This document shows positions 24,738 to 33,522 of a stretch of 64,000 nucleotides of DNA, in pieces (position 1 is the first letter of the stretch; every line of letters starts with the position of its first letter). The notes under the pieces were generated by a model. The model saw only the letters and a program-made list of their open reading frames with translations. It was not told the origin of the DNA and ran no database searches. A program made the translations under genes and the position numbers. The DNA lies in the NCBI RefSeq assembly GCF_037572775.1, contig NZ_JBBHKA010000001.1, positions 2,542,001-2,606,000 of the forward strand, written 5' to 3'. The stretch comes from Ramlibacter sp. PS4R-6. Its GTDB lineage: Bacteria > Pseudomonadota > Gammaproteobacteria > Burkholderiales > Burkholderiaceae_C.

Positions 24738-26687
24738 ATGATCAGAATCGCCATGCTCATTGGATTGGCCACGATATGCTTTGCCACGTCTGCGGCACGT
24801 ACTGATTCCCGGGAACTAGACAAAGTAGACCAACGAGTGCAGCAGCTCCAACAGGAGCTTGGCGAACAAAAACGAGCGTTGCAAACCACGGCGGAAAACG
24901 TGGACAAGCGACTAGCGGATTTCGCGACATTGGCAACTATGCAGGGGACTCACACAGCATGGGTGGCCAACTTGATCGCAGTACTCGCAATCGGGGCCAC
25001 GATCTTGGTTTTTCTTGCGAGTTTTATCACGTACATCAGCGCAACGGAGAAGGCAAAGCGCGAGGCAAAGGATTGGTTCGAAAAGAACGAATCCAAGCTG
25101 AAGGAGCAGATCGCCACCTTGGTGGCCCAAGCAGAAGAGAGCAGCCGACAGATCAAAGAGTCACGAGAGAGAGTCGAAACTGAGGCAGAAGCGGCGCGTC
25201 AAGCATTCCAGAATGCGAAGGATAGGCAAGCAGCTAAAGTGGAGGAAGGCAAAGCGCCTCTACAAAATGCCTCTTCGGAGCCGCTTACGGCTGCCGCTCA
25301 GCAAGCAAAAGCACCCGCACGCACAAATCTCGACGAGTTGCCCGAGGCACCGCTACGGCAAGGAGTGGCGTTGGAGCTTGGCGCCCGAATCGAAGCGGCA
25401 TTCCAAGCTGGGAATCGCGGAAATCGCAAGGAAGAGATCGCAATGTACCAAGCGATCGATCGAGATTTTCGTGGCGATGAATCAGACCACGTCCAGGTTC
25501 AACTGATGCGGGTCAAGTTCATGTGTGCTATTACGCTAATTCAAACAGATAGCATAGAACAAGGACTCGTTTACCTCGAGGAACTCATCGCGCGCGATAC
25601 GCCAGACATTGCCACTGATAGGGCGATAGTCATCGCAAGATCTTATATATCCAAAGCGAGTGCCCTGAGAAAGCTGCAGCGAAACGAGGAAGAGGCAAGC
25701 ACTCTGGAAGCCTTGATCCGGCGTTTTAGAACGGACGCAGAAACGGAAATTCGCCTGATTGTTTTGCAAGCACTTCTGGCCAAGGCTTTGAACCAGTTCC
25801 GCGCCGGAAATAGAGATGCAGAAGTCACCGCGTACAGCGAAATCATAGATTTAGCTCCTGACTCAACAGAAAACTCCGAAATCAACGACGTCGTCCTCAA
25901 GGCGCTCGTATTCAAGGCTGGAACATTGGGCAAGCTCGGCGATTTGGCTCAAGCAATTGACTTGTACGACAAGGCGTTGACCAAGCATGGTTCCGTGCAA
26001 GACATCGCGCAAAGGAGGCTGATAGCGAATGCCATGCTTCGTAAGGCTGGAGCCGTCGGAAAGTTAGGCAACAGGTTTAAAGAAATCGAGATTTACAAAC
26101 AGATTCAAGAAAAGTTCAAAGGCGAAGCCGATGCGGAAATCGAGCTCGCATTCGCAAGAGCAATGTATTTTGAGGCGCTCACGTATGGGCAGACCAAAGA
26201 GCCGGAAAAGGAAGTCTCTGCGTATGAAAGATTCTTAGCGCAGTTCGGTGGAAGTAATCGTCCGGAGATGCGAGAGATGACAGCCAAGGCCATGTTCTAT
26301 AAAGGGTTCACTCTGGCCCAGATGTCGAAGCATGATGATGCTATTCGCGTATTCGAAGAGGTTGAATCTCGCTTTGGAAAAGAAGACGTACTCACTATTC
26401 AGCAGACAGTTTCAAATGCCCTTTTGCAAAAGGCATTTTCGTTGCAGGCCTTGAGTCGGAGCGACGACGAAATTCGAGCTTACGATGCGATTGCTGAACG
26501 TTACTCGGGCGTCCCTGCATTGCGGAAAGATGTATTGTTTAGTATCTACATGAAAATACTGAGCCTGCGAGCTCTTGGGAAGACGGCGGAGGCGGCGGCG
26601 GCAAGGCAGGCAGCGTTGGCCGAATACAAAGAAGGAGAGTCGGCTGAAATTGCGAACCATGTCCAAAAGATTCGGAGCCTCGAATGA
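24738..26687 (+). CDS. TPR-repeat membrane protein with coiled coils, atypical base composition
   Basis: 649 residues, function unknown. Layout: signal peptide (MIRIAMLIGLATICFATSAA), coiled coil (about 25-65, LDKVDQRVQQLQQELGEQK), one membrane helix (about 75-100, LIAVLAIGATILVFLASFI), a second long coiled coil (about 105-170), then about eight TPR-like repeats of roughly 45-50 residues to the end, with recurrent KAxxLxxLxRxxEEIxxY patterns. The ribosome site GGGGGAGG fixes the ATG at 24738; an in-frame ATG at 24672 is unlikely. Codon use is far less GC-rich than in the flanking genes, a sign of transfer. Predicted topology puts the TPR array in the cytoplasm. Confidence 0.8.
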   Translation: MIRIAMLIGLATICFATSAARTDSRELDKVDQRVQQLQQELGEQKRALQTTAENVDKRLADFATLATMQGTHTAWVANLIAVLAIGATILVFLASFITYISATEKAKREAKDWFEKNESKLKEQIATLVAQAEESSRQIKESRERVETEAEAARQAFQNAKDRQAAKVEEGKAPLQNASSEPLTAAAQQAKAPARTNLDELPEAPLRQGVALELGARIEAAFQAGNRGNRKEEIAMYQAIDRDFRGDESDHVQVQLMRVKFMCAITLIQTDSIEQGLVYLEELIARDTPDIATDRAIVIARSYISKASALRKLQRNEEEASTLEALIRRFRTDAETEIRLIVLQALLAKALNQFRAGNRDAEVTAYSEIIDLAPDSTENSEINDVVLKALVFKAGTLGKLGDLAQAIDLYDKALTKHGSVQDIAQRRLIANAMLRKAGAVGKLGNRFKEIEIYKQIQEKFKGEADAEIELAFARAMYFEALTYGQTKEPEKEVSAYERFLAQFGGSNRPEMREMTAKAMFYKGFTLAQMSKHDDAIRVFEEVESRFGKEDVLTIQQTVSNALLQKAFSLQALSRSDDEIRAYDAIAERYSGVPALRKDVLFSIYMKILSLRALGKTAEAAAARQAALAEYKEGESAEIANHVQKIRSLE

Positions 26688-26708
26688 TGCAATACCGCAG
26701 GGTGCTCC

Positions 26709-27146
26709 TCACGGCCGCACGTACGCCCAGCCTTCTTCCTGCTTCCGCATGATCTCCGTCACGGCCGCCGGCACGTAGCCGATGGTCGACATCATCTGGC
26801 TCTTTTCCAGCTTCAGGTTCTTCATGGTGTTCTCGCAGCCCACCACCTTCACGCCCGTCTTCAGCAGGTCGTTGATGTGCCCTGCGACGGGCGTCTCGCT
26901 CCTGAGCATGTTAATGCCGGGGCCGTAGGCGACCACCTCGATGTCGATCTTGTCGACGCCGCCCACGTCCTCCTGGGCGTTCTTCACGTTGTTCATCACC
27001 ATGTTCCACTTGCCGGGGTCGTTGTCGCTCACGGCGATCAGCAGGCGGTGCTTCTTGGCCTGTGCTTGCGCGAACGCGGGCACGGCCAGCGCCAGCGGGA
27101 GGAGGGCGGCGGTGCGAAGGACGGAACGGCGGGACGTGACGGTCAT
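26709..27146 (-). CDS. Exported DsrE/DsrF-like family protein
   Basis: A 145-residue protein. The leader has twin arginines (TSRRSVLRTAALLPLALAVP) and ends at AQAQA, so export by Tat or Sec is likely. The mature part has the DsrE-like fold signature seen as HRLLIAVSDNDPGKWNMVMN, DIEVVAYGPGINML, LLKTGVKVVGCENTM and YVPAAVTEIMRKQEEGWAYV. The Cys in GCENT is at the usual DsrE site. Exported relatives are common in sulfur and metal metabolism, with no proven activity. Stands alone, convergent with the TPR gene. Confidence 0.87.
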   Translation of the reverse strand: MTVTSRRSVLRTAALLPLALAVPAFAQAQAKKHRLLIAVSDNDPGKWNMVMNNVKNAQEDVGGVDKIDIEVVAYGPGINMLRSETPVAGHINDLLKTGVKVVGCENTMKNLKLEKSQMMSTIGYVPAAVTEIMRKQEEGWAYVRP

Positions 27147-27176
27147 GGCGGGCTCCTGATGGGGGGTGCGCGCATC

Positions 27177-27830
27177 CTACGCCGGTCGATTCCGCGAATC
27201 CACCCAGTAAGCCCAGGCCACCAGCAGCCACTGCGCCTGCCCCACCCAGGCGATCGCCGTCACGCTCGGCGGCGGTGCGCCGAAGAGGTTGCCCACGTAG
27301 ATGAGCGCGAGGAAGGCCGCCAGTCCGGCCAGTGCGAACCGGCCCACCTTGTCCAGCGTGGCCCACACCGCCCGCACGTAGATCCACACGCCCAGCACGA
27401 AGATCGGCACCTCGGTGGCGATCGTCGCGGCTCGCGATTCCCACATGCCCAGCCCGATGCGCTCGGTGCCGCCGGGGGTGAGCGGCAGGTCGGGCACGTG
27501 CACGATGGCATCCAGCAGCCAGTGGCTGACCACGAGGGCGCCGACGACGAGCGCGCCCCTCGCGTCCTTGCGCCAGATCGAGTGGATCGCGCCCAGCACC
27601 ATGCCCCAGCAGATGACGGCGACCAGGCTGTGCGAGATGGGATAGCTCTCGAAGACGAGCGGGGTCACCGCGGTGGCGCCGGGCGCGATGCGCACCGTCT
27701 CCCACCCCAGCAGGAGCAAGGTGGGCCACAGCAGGTCCAGCCACTGCGCCGCCAGGAAGGCGGTGCCCAGCGACACGCGCGGTGCGATCTGCTTCGCGGC
27801 GAAACCCACGCCGAAATGGCCAATGAACAT
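27177..27830 (-). CDS. Integral membrane protein, YdjM/DUF457-like hydrolase type
   Basis: 217 residues with about six predicted helices. MFIGHFGVGFAAKQIAP at the N-terminus and the later PISHSLVAVICW and SHWLLDAIVHVPDLPL place His and Asp residues at membrane borders, as in the membrane-bound metal-dependent hydrolase (YdjM/DUF457) group. The assignment is by pattern only. No partner gene is evident; the ATG at 27830 lies in a divergent region with the small gene at 27949. Confidence 0.6.
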   Translation of the reverse strand: MFIGHFGVGFAAKQIAPRVSLGTAFLAAQWLDLLWPTLLLLGWETVRIAPGATAVTPLVFESYPISHSLVAVICWGMVLGAIHSIWRKDARGALVVGALVVSHWLLDAIVHVPDLPLTPGGTERIGLGMWESRAATIATEVPIFVLGVWIYVRAVWATLDKVGRFALAGLAAFLALIYVGNLFGAPPPSVTAIAWVGQAQWLLVAWAYWVDSRNRPA

Positions 27831-27948
27831 GCGAGCCCCCGGTTGTTTGAGGTGAGTCGCAATTGTCGTGCCGCGCGGCTCGGCAACCGGGAATTCCCCA
27901 AGCGCGCGCGCCGCGCCGGGCGCCTTTTTTCATGCACCATCGCCGCCC

Positions 27949-28212
27949 ATGAAGTTCGAAACGCTGCAGCGCGACCTACAGGCCGCGCGGGCGGGTGAGC
28001 TCGACATGGGCACGCTCGCACGGCGCTTGAGGGGGCTTATCCTGCCCGCCGCATTGCCGCCGAAATTCTCAGAGGTCCTCGCCCACCTGGCGGATCGCAT
28101 GGAGTCGAGCGCCCTGTTCGATGGGGAGAGTTGCTCGTTCAGCCAGAGCGATTTGCTGGAGGGGCTGGAGGTTTGGTATGCCAAAGCCTGCGAGAGGCTG
28201 GGCAAACCCTAG
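27949..28212 (+). CDS. Small hypothetical soluble protein
   Basis: 87 residues, no family recognised. The sequence is helical and mildly charged (FETLQRDLQAARAGELDMG, FSEVLAHLADRM, LEGLEVWYAKACERL). No signal peptide or membrane segment. The ATG at 27949 was chosen because the upstream in-frame stretch is Arg/Pro-rich shadow sequence. REP-like repeat R3 follows the stop at once. Codon use is like the neighbours, supporting a real gene. Confidence 0.5.
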   Translation: MKFETLQRDLQAARAGELDMGTLARRLRGLILPAALPPKFSEVLAHLADRMESSALFDGESCSFSQSDLLEGLEVWYAKACERLGKP

Positions 28213-28213
28213 C

Positions 28214-28246
28214 AAGACACTGGACCCCGGCCTGCGCCGGGGTGAC
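28214..28246 (-). repeat. REP-like palindrome R3
   Basis: AAGACACTGGACCCCGGCCT then GCGCCGGGGTGAC: the minus-strand form of the repeat with compensatory CCCC/GGGG arms. It occupies the gap between two convergent genes. Confidence 0.85.
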
Positions 28247-28248
28247 AG

Positions 28249-29628
28249 TCAGGCGAGGCCGAGGGCGCGGTAGGCGGCTGCTCGCGGGCCGGCGAAGGAT
28301 TTGTCGGAGAGCAGCAGCAAGTCCGTGTGCGGCACGAAGAGGCCGCCGCCGGTCACGGGGCTGGCCAGGTATTGCACCTGCGCGCCCTTGCGCGCCATGC
28401 CCATGACGTGCCGGTTCAGGCGCGTCGCCGTTTCGGGCGACGCGTCTTCGGGCGCCTGCGCGGCCAGCACGTCGTGCTTGCCCACCAGCACCACCAGCGC
28501 CTGCATCAGCTGCCCGAAAGGCACGCCGCGCGGCTCCATCGCGCGCGCCAGCTCGCCGATGGCCTTGGGTTTGTGGTCCGCCAGCGCCTCCAGGATGGGC
28601 TTGTAGATCGCATCCGACAGCCGCGCGTCGCCCACCTTCAGCACCACGTTCTGCGCGGGCTGCACCAGCACCACGTGCTGCGCCTCCAGCGCCTTGCGCT
28701 GCGCCTCGGGGTCCATGCGCTTGCCGCCGCGCACCCAGTAGTCGCGGCGGAAGTTGGCGTTCAGCACGAAGTCGCGCACCGACTGGCGCACGCGCGCGCT
28801 GGGCACGGACTGCACCAGCTCCATCTGCTCGGTGCTCATGTACAGCGCGTCCACGTGTTCCAGCAGGTGGCCCGGGCAGGCGAAGGCCAGGCCCGCGGGC
28901 TCCAGCCAGTCGGAGAACTTCGCGAACGACATCGGTTCCCAGTCTCGGTTGAAGTACTCGTGGGCCAGGTAATTCTTGTCCTGCGCGACGATGTGGCGAA
29001 TCTGCTGCTGCGCCTGCTGGTTGCCCATCAGGAAGCGCGGGTTCGTCGCCAGCAGCTTCTCGGTGAAGTCCACCGCGGTGTCGATGCGCGTGGCGGTGCT
29101 CTGGTTCGGGCCGCCCACGGCGTCGGCGTAGGCGATGAACAGCTCGCGCACCGGGATCACGTTGGCCCAGCCCGGCTGCGTGTTGTAGCTGGCGTAGACG
29201 ATGCCGCCCGGCTTGAGCTTGCGGCGGATGAAGTCGACGATGGTGGTGCGGTTGGCGTCGTTCACCCAGGTCCACACGCCGTGCAGGCCGATGAAGTCCA
29301 TGTCGGGCAGGTCGGCGCGGTGGCAGAAGGCGTCGAAGGATTCGGCGGAGATCGTGGCGTTCGACCCGGCGGCCGTGGCCAGGCCTTGCGCGAAGGCCGC
29401 CTGCTGCGGCAGGAAGTCGTTCCCCCACCAGCGCGTCTTCGAAGCCGCCGCGTGCATGTTGATGCTGACGCCCTGGCCGAAGCCCAGCTCGCACGCGTTT
29501 TCGACCTCGGGCGTCGCGTAGCCCGCCGCCAGCAGCGCAAAGCGCGCCGCCACGGGGTTCAGCTCGGTGTAATAGCCGTACGTGTAGCCGATGTCGGCCA
29601 CGTAGCCGGCGGTCCAGTCGTCCTGCAT
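28249..29628 (-). CDS. Methyltransferase with methyltransferase-regulatory domain
   Basis: 459 residues. N-terminal class I methyltransferase (about 35-190): ACELGFGQGVSINMHA (motif I), GLHGVWTWVNDANRTT and LKPGGIVYASYNTQPGWAN. A middle region (about 220-310) fits the methyltransferase-regulatory domain family, including FNRDWEPMSFAKFSDWL; then a C-terminal helical region resembling a winged-helix arrangement. Protein-lysine methyltransferases of Rickettsia that modify outer membrane proteins have this architecture, so a protein target is possible. The ATG at 29628 precedes YGYYTELNP. It sits just after the kinase/receiver operon on the same strand. Confidence 0.85.
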   Translation of the reverse strand: MQDDWTAGYVADIGYTYGYYTELNPVAARFALLAAGYATPEVENACELGFGQGVSINMHAAASKTRWWGNDFLPQQAAFAQGLATAAGSNATISAESFDAFCHRADLPDMDFIGLHGVWTWVNDANRTTIVDFIRRKLKPGGIVYASYNTQPGWANVIPVRELFIAYADAVGGPNQSTATRIDTAVDFTEKLLATNPRFLMGNQQAQQQIRHIVAQDKNYLAHEYFNRDWEPMSFAKFSDWLEPAGLAFACPGHLLEHVDALYMSTEQMELVQSVPSARVRQSVRDFVLNANFRRDYWVRGGKRMDPEAQRKALEAQHVVLVQPAQNVVLKVGDARLSDAIYKPILEALADHKPKAIGELARAMEPRGVPFGQLMQALVVLVGKHDVLAAQAPEDASPETATRLNRHVMGMARKGAQVQYLASPVTGGGLFVPHTDLLLLSDKSFAGPRAAAYRALGLA

Positions 29629-29645
29629 GGGACGACTGTAGCAAT

Positions 29646-30731
29646 TCAGCGAAGCACCAGCGTGAAGGTGGCCCCGTGGCCCACCTGCGATTCGGCCTTC
29701 ACCGTGCCGCCGTGCTTTTCCATGATCCGGCGCACGTTGGCCAGGCCCATGCCCGTGCCTTCGAACTCGCTGACCGTGTGCAGCCGCTCGAAGGGGTTGA
29801 ACAGCTTGCCGGCGTGCGCCATGTCGAAGCCCACGCCGTTGTCGTGCACCTGGATCGCATGGCCGTTGTGCGCCAGCAGGATGGCCGTCACGCTCACCTG
29901 CGGCGTGGCCTGCTTGCGCGAGTACTTCACGGCGTTGGACAGGAGGTTGACGAAGGCCAGCTTGAGCAGCGACGGGTCGCCTTGCACCACCGGCAGGGTG
30001 CCGATCTTCCACTCGACGGCGGGCGAGTCGCCGCCGTTGGTGACGATCTCGCGCGCATCGGCCAGCACGTGGTTCAGGTCCACGTCTTCCTTGCGCACCT
30101 GCGCCTGGCCCAGGCGCGCGAACTCCAGCAGCGCCTTGATCATGCCGCGCGCCGCATCGCACGCCGCGATGATCTTCGCCAGGTGCCCCGCGCTCGCCGG
30201 CGTCAGGCCGCCCGCCTGGCTTTGCATCACCTGCGCGAACGAGTTGATGGTGGTGATGGGCTGCTGCAGGTCGTGCGCCAGCGTGCCGGCGAAGGACTGC
30301 AGGTCGCGGTTGGCCAGGCGCAGGTCCGACATCGCCTGCTCCAGCGCGTCGGTGGATTGCTTCAGCGCCACCAGGTTGCGCACGCGGATCAGGAGCTCCG
30401 AGCGGTCCAGCGGCTTGGTCAGGAAGTCGCGCGCGCCCGCGGCCAGGCCGCGCAGGCGCGCGTCGCGGTCGTCGGTGGCCGTCACCACCAGCACCGGCAC
30501 CTGCGGCGCCGACTCGCGCAGCACCTCCAGCGCGGCAAAGCCGTCGATCACCGGCATCATCAGGTCCAGCAGGACCAGGTCGGGCGGCGCGGCCTCGATG
30601 GTCTCCAGCGCCTCCTTGGCGTTGGTGAAGGTGACCACCGAGTACGGCTCTCCCTGCAGGTAGGCCCGCAGCAGCCGAAGGTTCGTTTCCTTGTCGTCGA
30701 CCGCGTAGATGACGGGCAGGCCGTTGCTCAT
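29646..30731 (-). CDS. Receiver-histidine kinase (REC-HisKA-HATPase)
   Basis: 361 residues, soluble. Receiver at about 6-120 with acceptor D56 in VLLDLMMPVIDG, a coiled coil (ALEQAMSDLRLANRDLQSF), HisKA with H153 in TLAHDLQQPITTI, and HATPase with NAVKYS, DNGVGFDM and GTGMGLANVRRIMEKHGG. The kinase half is nearly the same as that of the MASE4 kinase at 20725. The start overlaps the upstream receiver gene by 4 bp (ATGA). An N-terminal receiver on a kinase suggests a relay step from the partner hybrid kinase. Confidence 0.92.
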   Translation of the reverse strand: MSNGLPVIYAVDDKETNLRLLRAYLQGEPYSVVTFTNAKEALETIEAAPPDLVLLDLMMPVIDGFAALEVLRESAPQVPVLVVTATDDRDARLRGLAAGARDFLTKPLDRSELLIRVRNLVALKQSTDALEQAMSDLRLANRDLQSFAGTLAHDLQQPITTINSFAQVMQSQAGGLTPASAGHLAKIIAACDAARGMIKALLEFARLGQAQVRKEDVDLNHVLADAREIVTNGGDSPAVEWKIGTLPVVQGDPSLLKLAFVNLLSNAVKYSRKQATPQVSVTAILLAHNGHAIQVHDNGVGFDMAHAGKLFNPFERLHTVSEFEGTGMGLANVRRIMEKHGGTVKAESQVGHGATFTLVLR

Positions 30732-31114
30732 TCGGCGGCGCGCAGCGGCGCGGGTGCGAAGCGCTCGACTTCCTGCAGGAAGTCCTTGTAGCGGATCGGC
30801 TTGGCGACGTAGCCGTCGCAGCCGGCGGCCAGGATGCGCTCGCGATCGCCCGCCATCGCGAGCGCGGTGACGGCCACCACGGGGATGCCGCGCGTGCGCA
30901 CGTCGGCCTTCAGGATGCGCGTGGCCTGCAGGCCGTCCATGCCGGGCAGGTTCATGTCCATCAGGACCAGCTGCGGCCCGTGCTCGCGGGCCAGCGCGAT
31001 GCCTTCCTCGCCCGTGCGTGCCTGCAGCACCTGGTGGCCTGCGCTGCGCAGCAGCATGGTGACGAACTTCATGTTGGCCGGCGTGTCTTCCACGACGAGG
31101 ATCGGTGTGCTCAC
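30728..31114 (-). CDS. Stand-alone receiver protein (CheY/DivK-like)
   Basis: A 128-residue single-domain response regulator. Acceptor D53 in LVLMDMNLPGMDGLQATRIL; conserved T/A switch in VVAVTALAMAGD and Lys in GYVAKPIRYKDF. The close match to the TALAM-GD and GC-GY-KPI pattern recalls DivK-type receivers. The GTG at 31114 overlaps the hybrid kinase stop (GTGA), giving STPILVVEDTP. It is the middle gene of the three-gene phosphorelay. Confidence 0.92.
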   Translation of the reverse strand: MSTPILVVEDTPANMKFVTMLLRSAGHQVLQARTGEEGIALAREHGPQLVLMDMNLPGMDGLQATRILKADVRTRGIPVVAVTALAMAGDRERILAAGCDGYVAKPIRYKDFLQEVERFAPAPLRAAE

Positions 31115-33261
31115 GACGCCACTCCCTCGCTCGACTCGAGCGCTTTGTGCACCTGGTCCACCAGGATGCTGCGCGCGCGCGGCAGGCTGGTGATGAAACC
31201 GGCATGGTTCAGGGCGGCGAGCATCTCGTCGCGCGAGTAGGGCTTCTGCAGCACCGCCGCGGCGCCCAGCGCCATGCCGCGCGGCGCGTCGGCCACGATG
31301 GAGACGATGACCACCGGCACCAGGGCGGCGGGGTTGTCGAAGTGCTTCAGCTGCACCAGCAGGTCCCAGCCGTCCATGTCGGGCAGCAGCAGGTCCAGGA
31401 TGATCAGCTCGGGCATGCCGTCGGCGATCCATGCCAGCGCCGCGCGCGCGGTGGACACGCGCGCCACGCGGAAGCCCTCGGGCTCCAGCTGCAGGCGGAT
31501 CAATTCGGCGGCATGGTCGTTGTCCTCGATCACCAGCACGATGGGCTGGTGGTCCGGGTGGCTGCCGGAGGTCAACGTGGACCCGGCCGGCTCGGGCGGT
31601 GCGTCCGCATCGCGCCAGGGCAGCCACACGTAGAAGCCCGTGCCTTCGCCGGGCGTGCTGGAAAGCGCCACGGTGCCGCCCGCCAGGCGCGACAGCTGGT
31701 CGACCAGCGCCAGGCCCAGGCCCGTGCCTTCCACTTCCTTCGACAGCGACGAATCCACCTGCGAAAACATCGTGAACAGCCGGTCGGCGTCGTCGGGCGC
31801 GATGCCTATGCCTTCGTCCTGCACCAGGATCTCGACGAAATGCTCGCTGGAGACCTGCGGCAGCGGCATGCGCACCTGCGTGGCGCCGCGCGCGCCCCAG
31901 CCCTTCACGTCGCGTGCCTCCACGCGCCGCACGCGCATCAGCACGCGCCCGCCCGGCTGCGAGAACTTCACGGCGTTGGACAGCAGGTTGTAGAGGATCT
32001 GCTTGGTCTTGCGCGCATCGAGCAGCAGCGACTCGCGGCCCAGGTTCACGTCCAGCTCCAGGCGCACGCGCCGCGCCATCGCGCGCTCGCGCACGATGGC
32101 CAGGCTCTGCTCGAAGAGCGGCTTGACCTCCACCGGCTCCAGGTCCAGCGTCATGCGGCCGGCCTCGATCTTCGACAGGTCCAGGATGTCGTTGATGAGC
32201 GACAGCAGGTGCTGGCCGCTGGAATGGATGTCGGTGACGTACTCGCGCTGTTCGGCCTTCATCTCGCCGACCACGCCGTCCTTGAGCACCTCCGAGAAGC
32301 CGATGATGGCGTTGAGCGGCGTGCGCAACTCGTGCGACATGTTGGCGACGAACTCCGACTTCAGCCGGCTCGCGTCGGCCAGCTGGCCGTTTTTCATGGC
32401 CAGCACCCGGTTCACTTCGGCCAGGCGCGCGTACAAGGTGCCGTTTTCCAGCAGCAGCACCACCAGCACGAAACCGTTGGCGAGCAGCCCGTAGATGCGG
32501 CCCGAGTACCAGCCCAGGTCGAAGCGGGCGCCATTTAGCACCGCAGCCAGCGCCGTGTCGGCCGTCCACACGCACATGGCCACCATCAGCCAGATGTCCA
32601 GCACCGTGTGCGGCTTGCGCAGCCAGATCGTCGCCAGCGCCGCCAGGCCGATCGCCCACGTGATGACCGCGACGATCCATTTGCCGGGCGCGTCCCAGTT
32701 GCCGGCCATGATGGGCGGCAGCAGGTCGTGCGTCGCGGTGGCGGCCAGCACCATGGCCGCTGCCGCGCCGGCGCCGATGGCCACGACGGCGCCGGTGCCG
32801 GCGGTGGAGCGGCGCGTGGGCAGGCGCTGGTCCTGCGTCTTCGACAGCGCGTAGCCGATGACGAACAGCGGAAAGCCCCCATGCCACAGGAAGTAGATCC
32901 ACGCGGTGCTTTGCGTGCCGCCGCCGATCAGGCCGGCGGGGCCGAACAGGCCGGGGAAGCTCAGGAGGTGCGCGACGGCCATCGCGCCGCTGAAGATGTA
33001 GCCCGCGGCCAGCAGCAGCAGGGCGCGGCTGCGCAGCATGCGGTACTGCCCCAAAAGCAGCACGCTCGTGATCAGGTCGAAGATGACCAGCGCCGACTGG
33101 TACACCGGCAGGAAACCGGGGACCTGCGGCAGGGGCTGCTTCGCGAAGGGCGCGGCGGCGGCAAAGAAAAGCACGGACACCGCGGCGACGGTGAGGGCCG
33201 CCCGGCGTTGGGTGACTGCTGGACGCAGTGTCGACACGTATGAAGCGTCGGACTGCTTCAC
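31111..33261 (-). CDS. MASE4 hybrid histidine kinase with C-terminal receiver
   Basis: 716 residues. MASE4-type membrane domain about 20-280 (LPVYQSALVIFDLITSVLLL, SFPGLFGPAGLIGGG, LLPPIMAGNWDAPGK, GWYSGRIYGLLANGFVL), HisKA with H310 in VANMSHELRTPLNA, HATPase with NAVKFS, DEGIGIAPDD and GTGLGLALVDQLS, then a receiver (about 570-690) with D623 in LIILDLLLPDMDG. The kinase core is of a different subtype from that of its MASE4 paralog at 20725, although the sensor halves are close. First gene of a 4-bp-overlapping operon. Confidence 0.93.
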   Translation of the reverse strand: MKQSDASYVSTLRPAVTQRRAALTVAAVSVLFFAAAAPFAKQPLPQVPGFLPVYQSALVIFDLITSVLLLGQYRMLRSRALLLLAAGYIFSGAMAVAHLLSFPGLFGPAGLIGGGTQSTAWIYFLWHGGFPLFVIGYALSKTQDQRLPTRRSTAGTGAVVAIGAGAAAAMVLAATATHDLLPPIMAGNWDAPGKWIVAVITWAIGLAALATIWLRKPHTVLDIWLMVAMCVWTADTALAAVLNGARFDLGWYSGRIYGLLANGFVLVVLLLENGTLYARLAEVNRVLAMKNGQLADASRLKSEFVANMSHELRTPLNAIIGFSEVLKDGVVGEMKAEQREYVTDIHSSGQHLLSLINDILDLSKIEAGRMTLDLEPVEVKPLFEQSLAIVRERAMARRVRLELDVNLGRESLLLDARKTKQILYNLLSNAVKFSQPGGRVLMRVRRVEARDVKGWGARGATQVRMPLPQVSSEHFVEILVQDEGIGIAPDDADRLFTMFSQVDSSLSKEVEGTGLGLALVDQLSRLAGGTVALSSTPGEGTGFYVWLPWRDADAPPEPAGSTLTSGSHPDHQPIVLVIEDNDHAAELIRLQLEPEGFRVARVSTARAALAWIADGMPELIILDLLLPDMDGWDLLVQLKHFDNPAALVPVVIVSIVADAPRGMALGAAAVLQKPYSRDEMLAALNHAGFITSLPRARSILVDQVHKALESSEGVAS

Positions 33262-33479
33262 GACTGTCTTCTTGTTGTCATCGAATTAGATCGATGGGCC
33301 GTGCATGTCCGCGCGGCTGGATCTCCCTGGTGATTCGTTATGAGAGTTAATGTAATGGGTCGTCTTGCGATGTGCGTCAGGAGCTAACGTGCTCTGTGCA
33401 TTAGTACCGCCTTCTCCTGCATTCAGCGTAAGTAGGAAAGCATTAACGCTATGCAGCCCTCTTCCTGACGCCCAAGGAA

Positions 33480-33500
33480 AAGGGGCCGCGCGGGCCCCTT
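33480..33500 (-). terminator. Terminator at the end of the liv operon
   Basis: AAGGGGCC (33480-33487) and GGCCCCTT (33493-33500) form a stem with a five-base loop, then TT(C)C on the minus strand. It lies 22 bases past the livK-like stop. The rest of the 33262-33522 gap is AT-richer and should contain the promoter of the MASE4 operon, but I could not place a convincing -35/-10 pair. Confidence 0.7.
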
Positions 33501-33522
33501 CTTAAGGATCAGCTGAAAATAT

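Noticed and set aside
33262..33522. Riboswitch or small RNA in the AT-rich gap
   Set aside because: No conserved riboswitch motif or extended structure could be seen beyond the liv terminator hairpin.
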